Below are positions 11,730-23,787 of a DNA stretch of 64,000 bases, one piece after another. Location: contig NC_064650.1 in the NCBI RefSeq assembly GCF_001723175.1, forward strand, positions 2,108,001-2,172,000, in the 5' to 3' direction. The DNA is from Penicillium oxalicum (lineage: Eukaryota > Ascomycota > Eurotiomycetes > Eurotiales > Aspergillaceae). Numbering within the stretch: position 1 is the stretch's first letter; each line of letters starts with the position of its first letter. The translations under genes and the position numbers were made by a program. The notes under the pieces were generated by a model. That model searched no databases and had not been told where the DNA came from. It worked only from the letters and a program-made list of their open reading frames with translations.

Positions 11730-12860
11730 CCAGCCTGCCCCCACACTCTCGTCGCACCTCTCTTTCTTCTCCGTCAACCCGCCTTTCTGATTTCCTTCTT
11801 TTTAAATCATCTTTTCCACCACTAGACGTCTCGGGTCTTACAGCATATTCCATCAAAGCAGATTCTATAGAATTGAAAAAAAAATATCTGCGTCTGAGAA
11901 TCGAAAATACTCTTGCGGTTCATCAGCAAGACCCTCTCGCGAGAGCCCCAGCCGTTTCTGTGGATCCCTTGCTGATCCCGGGCGTGAGACTCCAGCGCCA
12001 CCTCAGTCAACGCCAACTCGTTCAAGCTGTTCAGCTCCAGCTCTAGCGCAGGTGCATGGCCGACCGGGCGAAAATAGAGCATTTCACATTGAGAGCCGGT
12101 TTTGAACTCGTTGCCTGAAACTGGAGGCGCTTTGGTATTGCTCACTTGTATCACAGGTACCAGGTGAGGGCGACCTACCAATGCAGAACCGACGACCGAG
12201 TCCGCGGTCGATATATAATAAGGTTGATCTGACTGGGGCTCACATCCACTTCCGGATCAGATGGTCCCGCCGAGTCCCTCAAGAAGGTTCACCCAAATGA
12301 GACTGAGATCGCCTTTTCAAGTGCCAAGGAATATGACCACTCGATCCCTTTGTCATAAATGTGCAGTTGTTTCACAAGACCTCGCGTCCAACAGGTAGCT
12401 GCGACTCGTTGCAGCCCCCAGACTTGACATGCAACCAATCGTCAGCCCATCAATCCAGGCATGGGCTTGCATGATTTGATGAGAGCGAGGCCCCATCTGC
12501 CGCGCCCTGTTGCGATCTGACCACAAGTCTTGGAATCCACTCAGCCTCGTCTTGGGAGCGCTCTCGTGGAGCAATAGGATTGACGACGTGAAGGGGCTCT
12601 GCGCCCGTGTGTCTGACTCACTTGCTGGATTAAGAGGTTACTAGCCCGCTTTGGGGGCAAAATTGCGGCTTGAAAAAGGACCACCAGGGCGCTTGAGGCT
12701 AAGCAACTTCTGGCCTGACAGAAACAACTAGCGTCGCCCGCACTGGCATTTTAAGATTGCACTGCTCCGTTCCATTCTCAGGAGACAGATTTTTTTTCTT
12801 ACAACCATAGCTTGCTTCCCACCCTATCGTGGCCCGTCTGGAAGGAACAAAATTTCAAAC
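11730..12860. other. intergenic, nothing recognised
   Basis: Open frames at 11822-12181 and 12353-12574 (minus) have no family resemblance. The last 100 bases, with a T-rich block at 12790-12799, should be the promoter and leader of the LITAF gene. Confidence 0.4.
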
Positions 12861-13565
12861 ATGGAGCACAACAAAGACACAATCACAATGCACGAGACTT
12901 CTGCGAATGAAGTCGGACGAGCAGCTGTTAGCGCTGATGTGCAGCCTCCCAGCTATGAAGCGTATGTGACCTGGAGAAATTCATTCTGAAACATCGTCGC
13001 GGGCGCAAATAGCTAACGATTTTGTAGACCTCCTGCTGCTATCACACCGAGCGCCGAGACTTCTGCACCGCTCGAGAAGACCGCATGGCATGCGGCGACG
13101 GAACAACCCCCAGCCCAACCGAGCCAGACGGTCGTTCCGGCTGCACAGTCGATCAACCTCCACCAAGTCGGCGAAGATCCATGCGTGGTCGACTGTCCCT
13201 TTTGTCACCAACAGACCACGACGAGGATCCAGAAAGAGAGCACCAGCCAAACTTCGTACGTTCCATTCTCTGTACTCGGATCTCGTGGAGATCGATCTGC
13301 GTTGTTCCATCTCCCGCTAACTTTCTCTAGATTGGCTGCGTGTTGCTGTTGTCTCTTTGGAGGCATCATCTGTGCCTTCCTACCGTATTGCATGAAGATG
13401 TGCCACGACACTCACCACTACTGCACTCATTGCGGACAGAAGATCGCGGTCCGCTCGCATGATGGCCCTGTAGAGGTCGTCACGCCGGCGCCACCGAAGC
13501 CGGTGAACACGGAGCCTCCACAGATCCAACCTCCTCAGGCGGTCGCCTTGAGCGAGAAGCAGTGA
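12861..13565 (+). CDS. LITAF-domain membrane-associated protein
   Basis: This is a 187-residue protein with a LITAF (zf-LITAF-like/SIMPLE) domain. Such proteins sit on the cytosolic face of endosomal, vacuolar or plasma membranes through a hydrophobic patch held by a split zinc knuckle. Exons are 12861-12961, 13028-13255 and 13331-13565, in phase. The N-terminus is Pro/Gln-rich with a PPSYEA motif of the PPxY type, often bound by WW-domain ubiquitin ligases. The zinc ligands are Cys90 and Cys93 (CPFC) and Cys141 and Cys144 (HYCTHC). Between them lies the Cys-rich hydrophobic stretch AACCCCLFGGIICAFLPYC. The tail is Pro-rich. The second intron cuts between the first knuckle and the hydrophobic patch. 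Confidence 0.85.
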
Positions 13566-13746
13566 TGATCGCGGTTCCCTCCCCCCACTGATACCCTTGA
13601 TTCCCCATCTTTGTCGATTTCTTTCTCGTCAGTTTAGTTACTTTCTCGGGGCTTGAAAAAAGATACCCGCTCGACTGTGCGACGTTGTTACTACAGTTGC
13701 TTCACTCTTTTATAATATTACCCTTTTTCTGTGTGTGATCAGCTTT

Positions 13747-13767
13747 CCCCCCCCCCCCCCCCCCCCC
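13747..13767. repeat. C21 homopolymer tract
   Basis: There are twenty-one consecutive C residues about 180 bases after the LITAF stop codon, probably in or just past its 3' UTR. The length is likely variable between isolates or mis-sized in sequencing. Confidence 0.95.
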
Positions 13768-14248
13768 TTTGCTACGGGCCGTCCACGTTGCATTTGTGCC
13801 CATTTTCGAGACTCTGATGTTTCCGACAAATTCTGACCAGCTGGTACATACCTGCCATGGAACCTCTACTAATCGACACTGCCGTACAGGGTCTCTACGA
13901 CCCTGTGGAGCTCACTCATAGAACTTTAAACATTCCAATCAATGTCGCGGATGTATGCGTTCATCCCACGCACCTTAAAATTCGTAGCCCTGAACAAGGC
14001 CTCACGCAATCAATTATAAACCTCCACATCTGCTTCGGCTCGGGTGTCACGCTTAATTACATGGCTTACTCACACGAATACGGTCAACATGGGTCGAGAA
14101 AAAAACGCTCCGGAAGCTGAGACACAGGGATCGGAACCGTGAGACCTTCTCCAGGACATGGCGTTGCATACGAAATGGATGGGCCTTCGATTTTCTCTTT
14201 CCCCCTCATGGACATCACGACCGAGCATCCCCCTACTCCACACTTGCC
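13768..14248. other. intergenic, nothing recognised
   Basis: This is the spacer between the convergent 3' ends of the LITAF and short-chain dehydrogenase genes. An 87-codon frame at 13857-14120 has no family resemblance. Confidence 0.4.
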
Positions 14249-15305
14249 TCACCAAGCCGTATGACCACCATCGATGACGACCGTACTGCCCGTCACGAAG
14301 CTGCTGGCATCACTCAGCAGGAAAATAGCTGGACCTGCAAACTCGCCAGGCTGCGCCAGTCGCCCCAGCATGTTTTCCGACTCCCACACTTTCTTGGTCT
14401 CGGGCGACTTGTCCATGACCATTTGCGCCATCGGTGTGGCAATATGGCCCGGACAGAGAGAATTCACCCCGAATTGGCGCGCGCATCTGTCCGTCCGGAT
14501 TCCCCCATTCCATCGCCAAGCTGCGGGCCAACTGAATCACAGCGGCCTTTGAGGAATTGTACACCGGGGAAACCATGCCCTTGTTTGCGATCAATCCGCT
14601 CATACTTGCGACCAGGAGGATAGAGCCGAGGCTATTGTGAAGCCTCATGTAGTTTGCCGCCGCGGTTGCCGTGTGAAATGCCCCGATGTAGTTGATTCGC
14701 ATGACGCGGTCGATATCTTGCTCAGTGTGGTCGGTGGCATTGCCAAGATGGTTTACTCCAGCGGCGGCAATGACGCCGTCGAGACGATTTTTTTCTGCTG
14801 GAGATGGCGGCCATGGCTTCATCCATGGCTTTTGTGTCGCAGACGTCGAGTTGCCAATATTGGAGGGATTGTCCTGAGCATTCGCTCTGGCGTTTCTGCG
14901 CAGCTCGAAATTCTTCGGCGGGTTCGGGTAGGATGTCGAGACAATGTACTATGTAATATTGAAGGACAGGATGATCAGTTAGAAAGTTTTTTCCTTGATA
15001 TAATCATGGATCAAAAGCTGATAATCATCAATTTTAGGACTGGAGCCAGAAGGTAGTCGGGTCCTGGTTCTTTTACCTTCTCCTCCGGCACCAAGCAATG
15101 CTTCCGCCATTGCTAGACCAAGCCCTCGTCCACCCCCGGTCACCGCAAAGACCTTGCCATGCAAATCAAAGTGCTGCGCTGGATTGTTTGGCTGGGGTCT
15201 ACTTTGAATGGGTCTTCGCTGCAGGCCCATTGTAGCAATTTTCCCTCGAGCTTGAGTCGTAGGAAAGCGTAGTGATTGTCGGATTAACATATTTCGTAGC
15301 AGCAT
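14249..15305 (-). CDS. short-chain dehydrogenase/reductase, two frameshifts
   Basis: This is a classical NAD(P)-dependent short-chain dehydrogenase; the substrate is unknown. Exon 1 (15305-15077) holds a basic N-terminal extension that could be a mitochondrial signal, then the cofactor motif TGGGRGLG at about residues 56-63. An intron 15076-14949 follows. Exon 2 has NNAG-equivalent AAAGVNHLG, the catalytic YNSSK, VNSLCPGHIATPM, and the end SSFVTGSTVVIDGG. Two one-base insertions break the frame: seven A instead of six at 14788-14794, and four G instead of three at 14467-14470. Removing both gives exactly 308 residues with unbroken family sequence. The two lesions are both in homopolymers, which favours sequencing error, but a decayed gene cannot be ruled out. 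Confidence 0.8.
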
Positions 15306-16393
15306 GGTGAATGTGAGGTAAACATAGGAGTAGAGCGTGTAGTAGGCTTCTCTGGGTCGAAGCTAAATTTATCAGTCTCAACCAGAGCTTTAGTGGACTT
15401 TTAAGAGTCAAGTGAAGCGATATAGATTGTTTTTTTTTTCTTTGCCAGTACAGCAAGATGTTGCGTCATCATGAAGAGATAGGTACAACTCCCAGATGGC
15501 TCATTAAGAAAAGAAATGTGCTGATTAGGTAGCTGTTTGCACTGAGCTCAAAGGATGGATACTATGCACTATGTATGTGCAATAGAATTCATAAAAGGAA
15601 ACACGATCGGGTTGAACTGATTGGTGGAATACATCATTTTTGTCTGCTCCTATTTTTTTTAAATAAATGATGAATACTTTTGATAGGAGTCTCACATCTA
15701 GCTGCAAGCTATTTTATGGCCGAGAGTAGTGCTTAAACGTAAGTGGACAGGCATTGCTGTTGCTATTACGTCGATGTGACAAGATTATTAGGTAGACGAT
15801 CCTCCTTCCAGGGTACCTGGCCTATAGAGGAAATCATGAGCAGCATGTATTATGTCCCGAAACAGATGTGTCGCCCACTTCATATCACCGGGACTGGTAG
15901 AAAGAACTCTTCAAAGACAAAAAAAGTATTATTGAAGCAAGGAAACGGCGGATGTCCTTTTGCTGCTGAACTTACTCTTCGAGACTTCAAGTGGCGGTGC
16001 TCTTCTGGAGGTAGGTACCTCCAGCACCATCTGAGCATATCTGGCGTCTTGGCATTGAGTGGAGAGTCCAACTTGGTGAATTTAACAGCTTTGGTGTTAT
16101 TTCTAAATTATCTCAATATTTCCCTAGACCCGACAGGCTATTTCGTCCTACTGTGATATTGACATTGCTCAAGTTCATGTCCTGTAGAGGAAACCGTTTC
16201 CATCCAGGCGGTTGCTTTATGCCTAAGGCAGAAACATGTCACCACGCTGTTTCCCCAGCTGCCGGCTCAAAGCAGACGACGTGCACTGGAGATCTTTGAC
16301 CATTGAGTACTCCTCGATCAATTCTTTTCTTTCCGCATTTGAGATTGAGTTGGAAAAGCTCAATAGATTCTGCAAACACCCTCAGAGAGAACT
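15306..16393. other. intergenic, nothing recognised
   Basis: An open frame of 137 codons at 15743-16156 (plus) shows no recognisable family and no obvious splice partners. It could be a small fast-evolving gene, but I would not call it. The rest is AT-rich spacer. Confidence 0.35.
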
Positions 16394-18216
16394 ATGGAAC
16401 AAGTCCGGAGCTTGTACAAGAGCGAAATTGACTTTGCAGCACTCGCGTTGCAGTCACGAGATTTCGCGAAACAGTTCGTGAGCTCGGTGGTCTCTGAGAT
16501 CACTCAAACAACAAATTTCTAATCATTCAACAGCTTGAGATTTGATGACCAGCTGGACTTTCATGATGAAGCTGCTGTCAGGTAACTCAATCCTTGTATG
16601 ATGACATACATGGTATTATTATCCCACTGACAGGTGTAGGCAATTGACAATCAGTCTGTTGGAGCATGACTTTAGTCTTCGAGTGGATCTTCCCAAGAAC
16701 CGATTATGTCCGCCGGTGAGTGATGAGCGATGCAAATGCCTTTGTCATTCTGAGACCTCAACCCGTGTTAATTGAGATACCAGGTGCCAAACAGGTATTT
16801 TAATATCCACTGGCTTCAGATAACACCATGAGAGACTCGTATCTGACAAGGTAGACTGAACTACATCATCTGGATACAAGACCTGCTGGATACAAGTACT
16901 GCAGGTGTTCGTGATGGCTATGACCCTGATCGAGGAGTCGTTGGACTGGATGTGTATGTCGCACGGGCAATTCTAACCATCACCCCTTTGACTGACGTCT
17001 TGATAGAGGAACGGGATGCTGCAGCATTTACCCACTGCTTGGTTGCAAAGTTCGTCCCCGGTGGAGATTCATCGCAACGGGTAAGTCAACTTGAAAATTC
17101 CACCTGCCATGGTGATGCTAATTGACAGCAGATATCGACGAGCAAAATCTTCAGACTGCTCGTGCGAACGTGTCGCGGAATGGTCTAGATTCAAGGATCA
17201 AAATTATCAAGTCCACCGCAGACGCTCCTTTGTTCGCACTCGATACTTTCGAGCAGGACACGTAAGCCGCCCTTGGTGGGATTGGTGATAGCAGTGCACT
17301 CTCTTAATGCTTACCAAATTTCAACACAGGCTTGACTTTACCATGTGCAACCCTCCATTTTACGCTTCAGAACAAGATATGCTGAGCTCAGCAGAGTCAA
17401 AATCCTACGTTCCGTTCTCAGCCTGCACTGGAGCGGCGGTGGAAATGATCGTGGCTGGGGGTGAGGTCGCGTTCGTGACTCGCATGATTGAAGAGAGCCG
17501 GCAGCTGCGACATCGGGTCCAGTGGTACAGCTCGATGTTGGGAAAACTGAGCAGTGTCACGACACTCGTGGAGTTGCTCATCAAATATGACAATAACAAC
17601 TACGCAGTGACCGAATTCGTGCAGGGCAGCAAGACGAAGCGATGGGCCCTTGCGTGGTCATGGGAAGATCGAAGACCGTCGATGGTGAGATACTCCAAAG
17701 TTCTCTTTTTCTTCGAAATTCCCCACCTTTATTATGCCTTTGAATATATTCGGAACTCAAATGATACTGACTGCCCAATTCTAGGCTGTGGCTCGGAATA
17801 TTCCTGGCTTTCCGAAACATCTTCTTCCCTTCCCGGCAGATTTCACATTCACATTATCGGCTAACACCAATATCGACGGCGCAATCAGTAGAATGAATGC
17901 AGAATTCGCTTCTCTCCCTTGGCATTGGACCTGGCACAAAGATCTCAGCGCAGGTGTTGGATTCGCGCCAGAAAATGTGTGGTCTCGACAAGCTCGAAGG
18001 AAGATGAAATTACTCGCCGGACAAGCTCAGTCTGGGACATTGCTAGCTGTTCCAAAGGTCATTGCCCTAGGAGTTCGAGTTCAGCTCAGGCTACTTCCAG
18101 GCGAGGACCGAGAGTCCAAGGAAGTGCAGGCAACGATCCGCTGGATTCAGGGAACCGACAGTGTGATTTTCGAAAGCTTTTGCGGGATGGCAAAACGAAA
18201 AATAGAAGGCAGGTGA
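16394..18216 (+). CDS. METTL16: METTL16-family RNA N6-adenine methyltransferase
   Basis: This is an S-adenosylmethionine-dependent RNA m6A methyltransferase of the METTL16 (Methyltransf_10/DUF890) family, whose known members modify U6 snRNA. Nine exons splice in phase to 434 residues: 16394-16473, 16534-16581, 16640-16715, 16784-16794, 16855-16953, 17007-17080, 17132-17261, 17330-17684 and 17785-18216. Exon 4 is only 11 bases. The SAM-binding loop is VGLDVGTGCCSIYPLLG (about 101-117). The catalytic motif is CNPPFYAS with Asn180-Pro-Pro-Phe183, almost the same position as in the human enzyme. An in-frame stop lies upstream of the chosen ATG, so the start is well fixed. The vertebrate C-terminal domain is not evident. 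The gene converges on the TTC27/Emw1 gene with 179 bases between stop codons. Confidence 0.93.
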
Positions 18217-18395
18217 AGTCAGATCTATCGTGAATGTGCTTTTGGAGATGTGTGTGATATCTAGGAATGGGCTTCTAAAACAAGCAATGTATGGTATTTG
18301 ATCGCGTGGCCGGGGGTCGTTCCATGTGATATCATGAATCCTGTGGTTCTATATTCGTGAAAAAATCGTGCAGGCACCGGATTGTGTACCTGATA

Positions 18396-21199
18396 CTAAT
18401 TCCCCGCAACTTCGCTTTGCAACTCCTTCAGCTTCTCCCAGCCCTCGGAATCCTCCCAGAATTCCTTGCCTTTGCCCATGATGCCGCGGACAGCACTGCG
18501 AGCCTTGAAACGCCAATCACGCATGACCATCTCCGGCTCGTCACTGCCTTCGACCTTCTTCTCTTCATGGTCCATGGGCCCGTATCGCGCGTATCCCTCA
18601 CGGACAAGCTTCTCAGTCGCTTTGACAACTGCCATCCACGGCTTCTCGTCGCCCATCTGGAATGCTCCCTGCGCAGAGCTGGCGACGGTGGCCCGCCAAG
18701 CTTTCTCGTGGGCGTCCATTGCGCGACTTGGTCGGTTGCGGAACATTTCAACGCGGGAGACGAGTAACCAGAGCGCAGAGGAGTGCGTGATCAGGGGAAC
18801 CACATTGTTGTCCACCAAGGAGATGATCTGGCCCGGGATCGTACCGGTACGAATGACGGGGCCATCGTCACCTTGCATGACGAGAGACTCGTAGTCGAAA
18901 GCCGTGACGAGGAAATCGACTAGCATTCCAAGAATGGGCAGGTCAATACATTTTTCGCCCTGCTTTTCGCCAAGAAGCTCGATGACGCGTTTCTGTGCGG
19001 TGATGACATCGCGGAAAGGCGTCGCTGGTGGAGGAATGGACGCCGCTACCGTGAGGACATTGTCCCAGATGCGGGCTTCGCTGTGCTTCAAGTGTGCAGC
19101 CCGGAGGAGAGCAGTCAGGGCATCGCGTTTGCGCTTGTGGGGATCGGCCTCTTTGACGACTTCCTCGCCTGTGCTTTCGTCGATTTCGACTTCGGGAGCT
19201 GGCTCGGGCGCGGTGGAGCGGAGTGTGGCAATGGCCAAGTTGCTCCATCCCTCTGCATCCGTGTCATCTAGCTGCACGGTTCGGGTGAAGGATTGTACAG
19301 CATCGTCGAATTGCTCGAGCTCGAGCTGCACACAGCCAAGAGCAAACCAAGAACTCTCGTTGAGACGGTTAACGTGTAGAGACTTGCGGTATGCCGCCTC
19401 GGCATTTTCCAGCTGTGGGGGAGTGAGGCTCAAATAGTGACGAGCAAGAGATCGTTGAGCTCGAGCGTAACGTTGCCCGGAAACTTCCCAAGACCGCTCG
19501 TACAATTTCTCATCTTTCTCAATGTCTCCCAGAATACAGAACAGCCGGGGCGCATCTGCTGGCAATTCAGATCGCTCCGCGCCTTCAAACTGCTCGTTCT
19601 CGGCATCTTCAACAGGGCCCTTTGGCTCGTACAGTTGACGACGAACCATAGAGCGAGCCTTCGCTTCACGTTCGGTAGCGGCATAGCAGAGCGCCGCTTC
19701 AGCCCACATCTCCAACCGCTCGTAAATCTCGAGAGCCGTTCGCAAACCCCCCAGTTCAACCCACCGCTTGGCCAGTTCGGCCTCCAAACTCCATCGGGTA
19801 GCGAAATTCAGGAGCCAGATATATTCCAAACGATCAGCGGCAGGGGCCGACTCAGACTTTTCCGGCCGAGGAAGGAAAGTCGTAGGCTCGGACGAAGCTT
19901 GCTGAGCAGACGAGTCAGTGGTAGCGGTGTCTGCAATGACCTGGTCCACAAGAGCCTGCATTTGCAGAACCGATCTTTCCACGGTTCGCGAGCGGAAACC
20001 CTCAACGCGACTGCGAACCAACAAGGCTTCCGTATAGATCTGCCAGTTCGAGCTGCCGCCTTCCAGAACGCGGGTCGCATATGGCTGTGTCTCTTCACGA
20101 GTGAGACCGTGGTCCGGAGCAGTATTGGTGATGGCAGATGCCAGTGCCAGCAAAGTAGCAGAGTCAACGGGATGCAAGATGGGCTGGTCATTAGGATCGA
20201 CCGAGCGCAGACCCTCGGAAAGCTCATCAGAAACCGTTGTCGACTTCTTGTCCGCGAAGGAGATGGCCTCCAAGAGCGTGTCATCATTCAGGTCCAAATT
20301 CTTCGGACCGGACGGCCTCGAGGGTTTGAGACATCATCGGCACTCTTCGCAACTACGACGAGTTGACTGATATCGCGGTCCTGGAATTTGGTGCGCTTTC
20401 CGAGCTTGCCAGTCAAAGCGAATTCAAAGCTTCGGAGACGCGATGCTTGATCCAAGTCCGCACGGGCCTTGGCATCGAACCCATGGTGGGTATGAATGAT
20501 TGCCCGTTCGAGCAAGAATCGGCTTCTCTCCTCACTGTCAAGATCGACCTTGACCAGACCTTCCACGTCCTTGTAGATCTCGTCCTGCAATGTGCTCGTG
20601 ACTTCGGAAAGCATCTTTTGGTGGAGGAAATTGACGCGCATGCGCGCAGTCTTGGCCGCAACTGATCCATCATCAATCTCTATCTCCACAAGAAGGGCCT
20701 TGGCGACAGAGAACAGCTCGGGATTGGGCGTCAATTTATACAGCGCTTCTCCATCCACAGACAGATCCCGAATAATCTTGGCGCGCACAGCTCGAAGTGT
20801 GGCTGCATTTTCACGCAGAGAGGAAGGAAGGATAATGTCTGCTGGCGTGAAGTCGAGAGGAGGGCCGGTAACGTTTGACTGTAGGAAACTGAACAGAGCC
20901 GCGAGACCAATATGCACGAGTTGCGATCTCGTTTGTTCGGATGTTTGCTTGTCGCGGAGAGATTGGAGAGCCGCACGAGCTCTGTCGGCAACGAATGTGG
21001 TATACGAGGTCTTTCCCTGAGTGATCTGCTCGATAGGATTCTTTTCCGAAATCTCGTGGCCGAAAATCTCCTGCGCGAGGGGAAGTGTGAAAATCGGAAC
21101 AATGTTCTCGGAGGTCAGGCGAATGGGATCATATCGCCCATTGAGGGGTGCGTCAAAGACGCTGTTGAGCGTGGATGGGTATTGAGCGTCGCCGGCCAT
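18396..21199 (-). CDS. EMW1: TPR protein, TTC27/Emw1 family, one frameshift
   Basis: This is the homologue of animal TTC27 and yeast Emw1 (YNL313C), an essential tetratricopeptide protein linked to cell-wall maintenance and assembly of large complexes. Two open blocks in different frames make one protein of about 935 residues. 21199-20328 is the N-terminal part (start at the ATG of MAGDAQYPS). 20324-18396 is the C-terminal TPR part (for example EKLYERSWEVSGQRYARAQR and NESSWFALGCVQLELEQFDDA). Adding one base in the AAA run at 20325-20327 gives SADDVSKPSRPSGPKNLDL and restores one frame. No intron can explain the join: the only GT...AG pair is 16 bases apart. A further 5' exon ending before the in-frame CAG at about 21247 is possible. 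Confidence 0.82.
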
Positions 21200-21584
21200 A
21201 TCGACGAAAGGTGTGAAGGTGTAAAAGGCACTTTCGAGGCCGACCTGCTTCAATATGACGCCACCGAGAGGTCAGTTTCCAGTCGAGTTTATTCGAGAAT
21301 AGAAACCCCGCGATCTTTTTCTGTGATTTTCCGCTTATCCCGCTTATCGATAGCGTGCGGATAAGATTGCGCACGACCACACGCGATATCAACGAGCCCC
21401 TCAGAGTAATTCCACGCACTGACTGAACTACCCCTCCAACCTTACGGGCGTCTTTGATTGTTTACATTGCATCTGCGGGATATTTGAGGAAGAAATTTTG
21501 GTAGCTCCGTGACGTCAGGTTCAATGGCAATGGTCATCATGGGCTTAAATTAAATTCACATCTATTCACCAGTCCTACTCTCTC
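21200..21584. other. spacer between Emw1 and GH5 genes
   Basis: This holds the Emw1 promoter and the GH5 3' region. It includes a TGACGTCA-like octamer (GTGACGTCAGG at about 21507-21517), a CRE/ATF-type site by consensus; its use is unproven. Confidence 0.4.
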
Positions 21585-23228
21585 TTATTTTGACACTCGA
21601 GCATGATCCTTCAGGATCTGATTCAGCCCCTCGCGCTGCATACACTCGTCGTAATGGAAGCTTCTCGCCAACTCATCGAGCTGCTTCTCATCCATGTCTC
21701 GGAAAAGCTCGGCGAATTCATCGACGAAAGACTGTGCCAGGAAGGTGTTGAACACATTTCGGAGGAGATGCAAGTCCGTATTCCATGAAGTCGGATACGT
21801 CTGCTTGGCCGCCGGGCTGACCTTGTCAATCCATTCCACCATCGGTCGGAAGACGGCCTCTGGCTCTGGCGCAGGACGCTGTCCCCACTTGTCGAGCCAG
21901 AACTTGCGCTTCTTTTCAAGGATGGGCTGAATGGTCTTGTTCCACTTACTCTCCGGGTTGGTGTAGAGCATACCCTGCAGACCGATATCCTTGTACAGCC
22001 AGATCGACCAGCTGATGTTGTACTTGTCGTAAATACGCAGTTGCTCGCCGAGCAGGTTGTACCGATCTTGATTGATCGCCTCGGCGTCGGCGTCGAGGGC
22101 CGCATCGGCATAGACGGGGCCAAATTCGCCGTTCCAGATGGGAGTCTTATTTTGAATCATAAAGTCTGCCTTGCGAAGGTATTTGCGTTCGAGGGACTGC
22201 TTCTGCTCGGGGGTGCCCTTGTAAGGTTCACCGGTAGGGAATCCCATAGTCTAGAGGCTGAGTCAGTCATTTTGTTCTCCTTTATGAGGCCACTGTCCGC
22301 TGGTAACTTTTTCAGGCTCAAACGTACCGAGTAGTCGTGCATGGCGTAGACACAGTTGGGAAGCACTTTGTCGAAACCGTTCCACTCCATGGCAAATGTG
22401 TTACCATCCAGCCACAAGATGTGGTTAGGGTCCACTGAACGGATTTCCTTCTCAATCCGCTCGTAGAACGCAGGAAGGCGGACGTGCATTGGATCACAGG
22501 GCTCATTGAGAGGATTGTAACCCGCCACCCAAGCATTGTCCTTGTACCGAGTGGCAAGCTGCTTCCACAACCACACCGTGCGGTCTTGGTGGTCCTTGTA
22601 GTCCCAGAAGGCGGCGTAGTTTGTGGGGTTGTCTGAGTGCCAGTCTGGGTTCTGACCACCAGGTACAGTGTGCATGTCGAGAATAGTATAGATTCCGTTG
22701 GCAGCGCACTAAATCAACAGGGTCAGCACGAATCACTCCACCCCCCTCTCCCTTGTGAATTGTGTCAGGACGACACCAAGACAAAACGGATACTCACCAG
22801 TTCAATAACACGATCCATGTGCTTGAAACCAGACTCTTTCAAAACTCGGGGATTCATGTCATCCTCAAAGTGGCGATGATTGAAAGGAATACGAAGACAA
22901 TTCAGGCCCAGGCTCGCAAAGAACTTGGCATCTGCGTCGGTGAAAAAGTACTCTAGCCACTTGTCGAAGAAGAACTCGTATTTTTGATCACCCAGGACCC
23001 TTCGCATGGCGGCGCGATGTTGCGACTCATGACCGGGGAATCCGGTGATAAAGTTCTCCATACTAGAATTGATTAGGACGATTGGACCCAAACAAGATGG
23101 TTGCTCGAGCGACTCAGGTAGTGGACATACTTCATCCATCCTCCGATCGCAGCCCCGCGAAGAACGACTTGCTGCCCATTTCCATCGACAACCGTGTTGT
23201 CTTTGACACGAAGAATTCCACTAGCCAT
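21585..23228 (-). CDS. cytosolic glycoside hydrolase family 5 (exo-beta-glucanase type)
   Basis: This is a family 5 glycoside hydrolase of the fungal glucan beta-glucosidase branch, similar to yeast YBR056W, acting on beta-glucans or glycosides. Exons are 23228-23131, 23062-22798, 22708-22328 and 22250-21585, in phase, giving 469 residues. The start is the ATG of MASGILRV. There is no signal peptide, so the protein is probably intracellular. The start of the barrel is GNGQQVVLRGAAIGGWMN, followed by MENFITGFPGHE. The acid/base glutamate is Glu190 in NPLNEPCDP, and the nucleophile is Glu290 in WNGEFGPVY. The C-terminal 130 residues form an extension beyond the barrel. The frame is clean and codons look ordinary. 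It is transcribed in the same direction as Emw1 and the Mbp1-type gene, without overlap. Confidence 0.9.
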
Positions 23229-23787
23229 GGTGCTCGCCGGATGGAGAAACTGCTGGGCAAAGGTGTAGAAGGTGCGTGCTATCAGCAAGGAAATGACAGA
23301 TCTGTACGTGTGGCCTGGCTGACACGCCCATTTATAAGAGGGCTAATATGAATCGACTGACGCCCTACCGGACGATTACTCGGGTAATCTCATCCACGAT
23401 AGTCTCGGCATGGACCCCGACTGCGGGGGAACTTTTGGGGTAAAAGCCATCGTCTTGTTGGCAGAAGCGACTTGGCCCAATTGAGGTTGGATCTCATCCT
23501 CCTTGGCTCACGAAGGACCGGCTAAGTGCCCAGCGGCATTTAGCCTATTCTGGCCTTGGTCGCCCCCACGCTCGTTGCGGATCACATCCAAACCCACGAT
23601 CTCAAGACACATGACGTTGGACAAGGCATTAGAACCTAGTAGATACGAGCAAAGGTGTGACAAGTGACATTCAACAAGGATATCCGGGTATTACTCAAAC
23701 AATCATGCAACACAAAAACGCCGTCCCGCAAAGCCGCATGAACGCTCACTAAATAATCGTGTGACAAGCCGCAAATGTCGTCCAGCC
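23229..23787. other. intergenic, GH5 promoter region
   Basis: No gene is seen. The region includes the GH5 promoter and the 3' region of the Mbp1-type gene. Confidence 0.5.

Noticed and set aside
603..15305. A secondary-metabolite cluster made of the GNAT, oxidoreductase, antiporter, DHA1 and SDR genes.
   Set aside because: No backbone synthase, terpene cyclase or pathway regulator is present, and the genes are far apart with mixed orientation.
20312..20330. A tiny intron as the cause of the Emw1 frame change.
   Set aside because: The only GT...AG pair spans 16 bases, far below any functional intron in these fungi, and the donor is not consensus.
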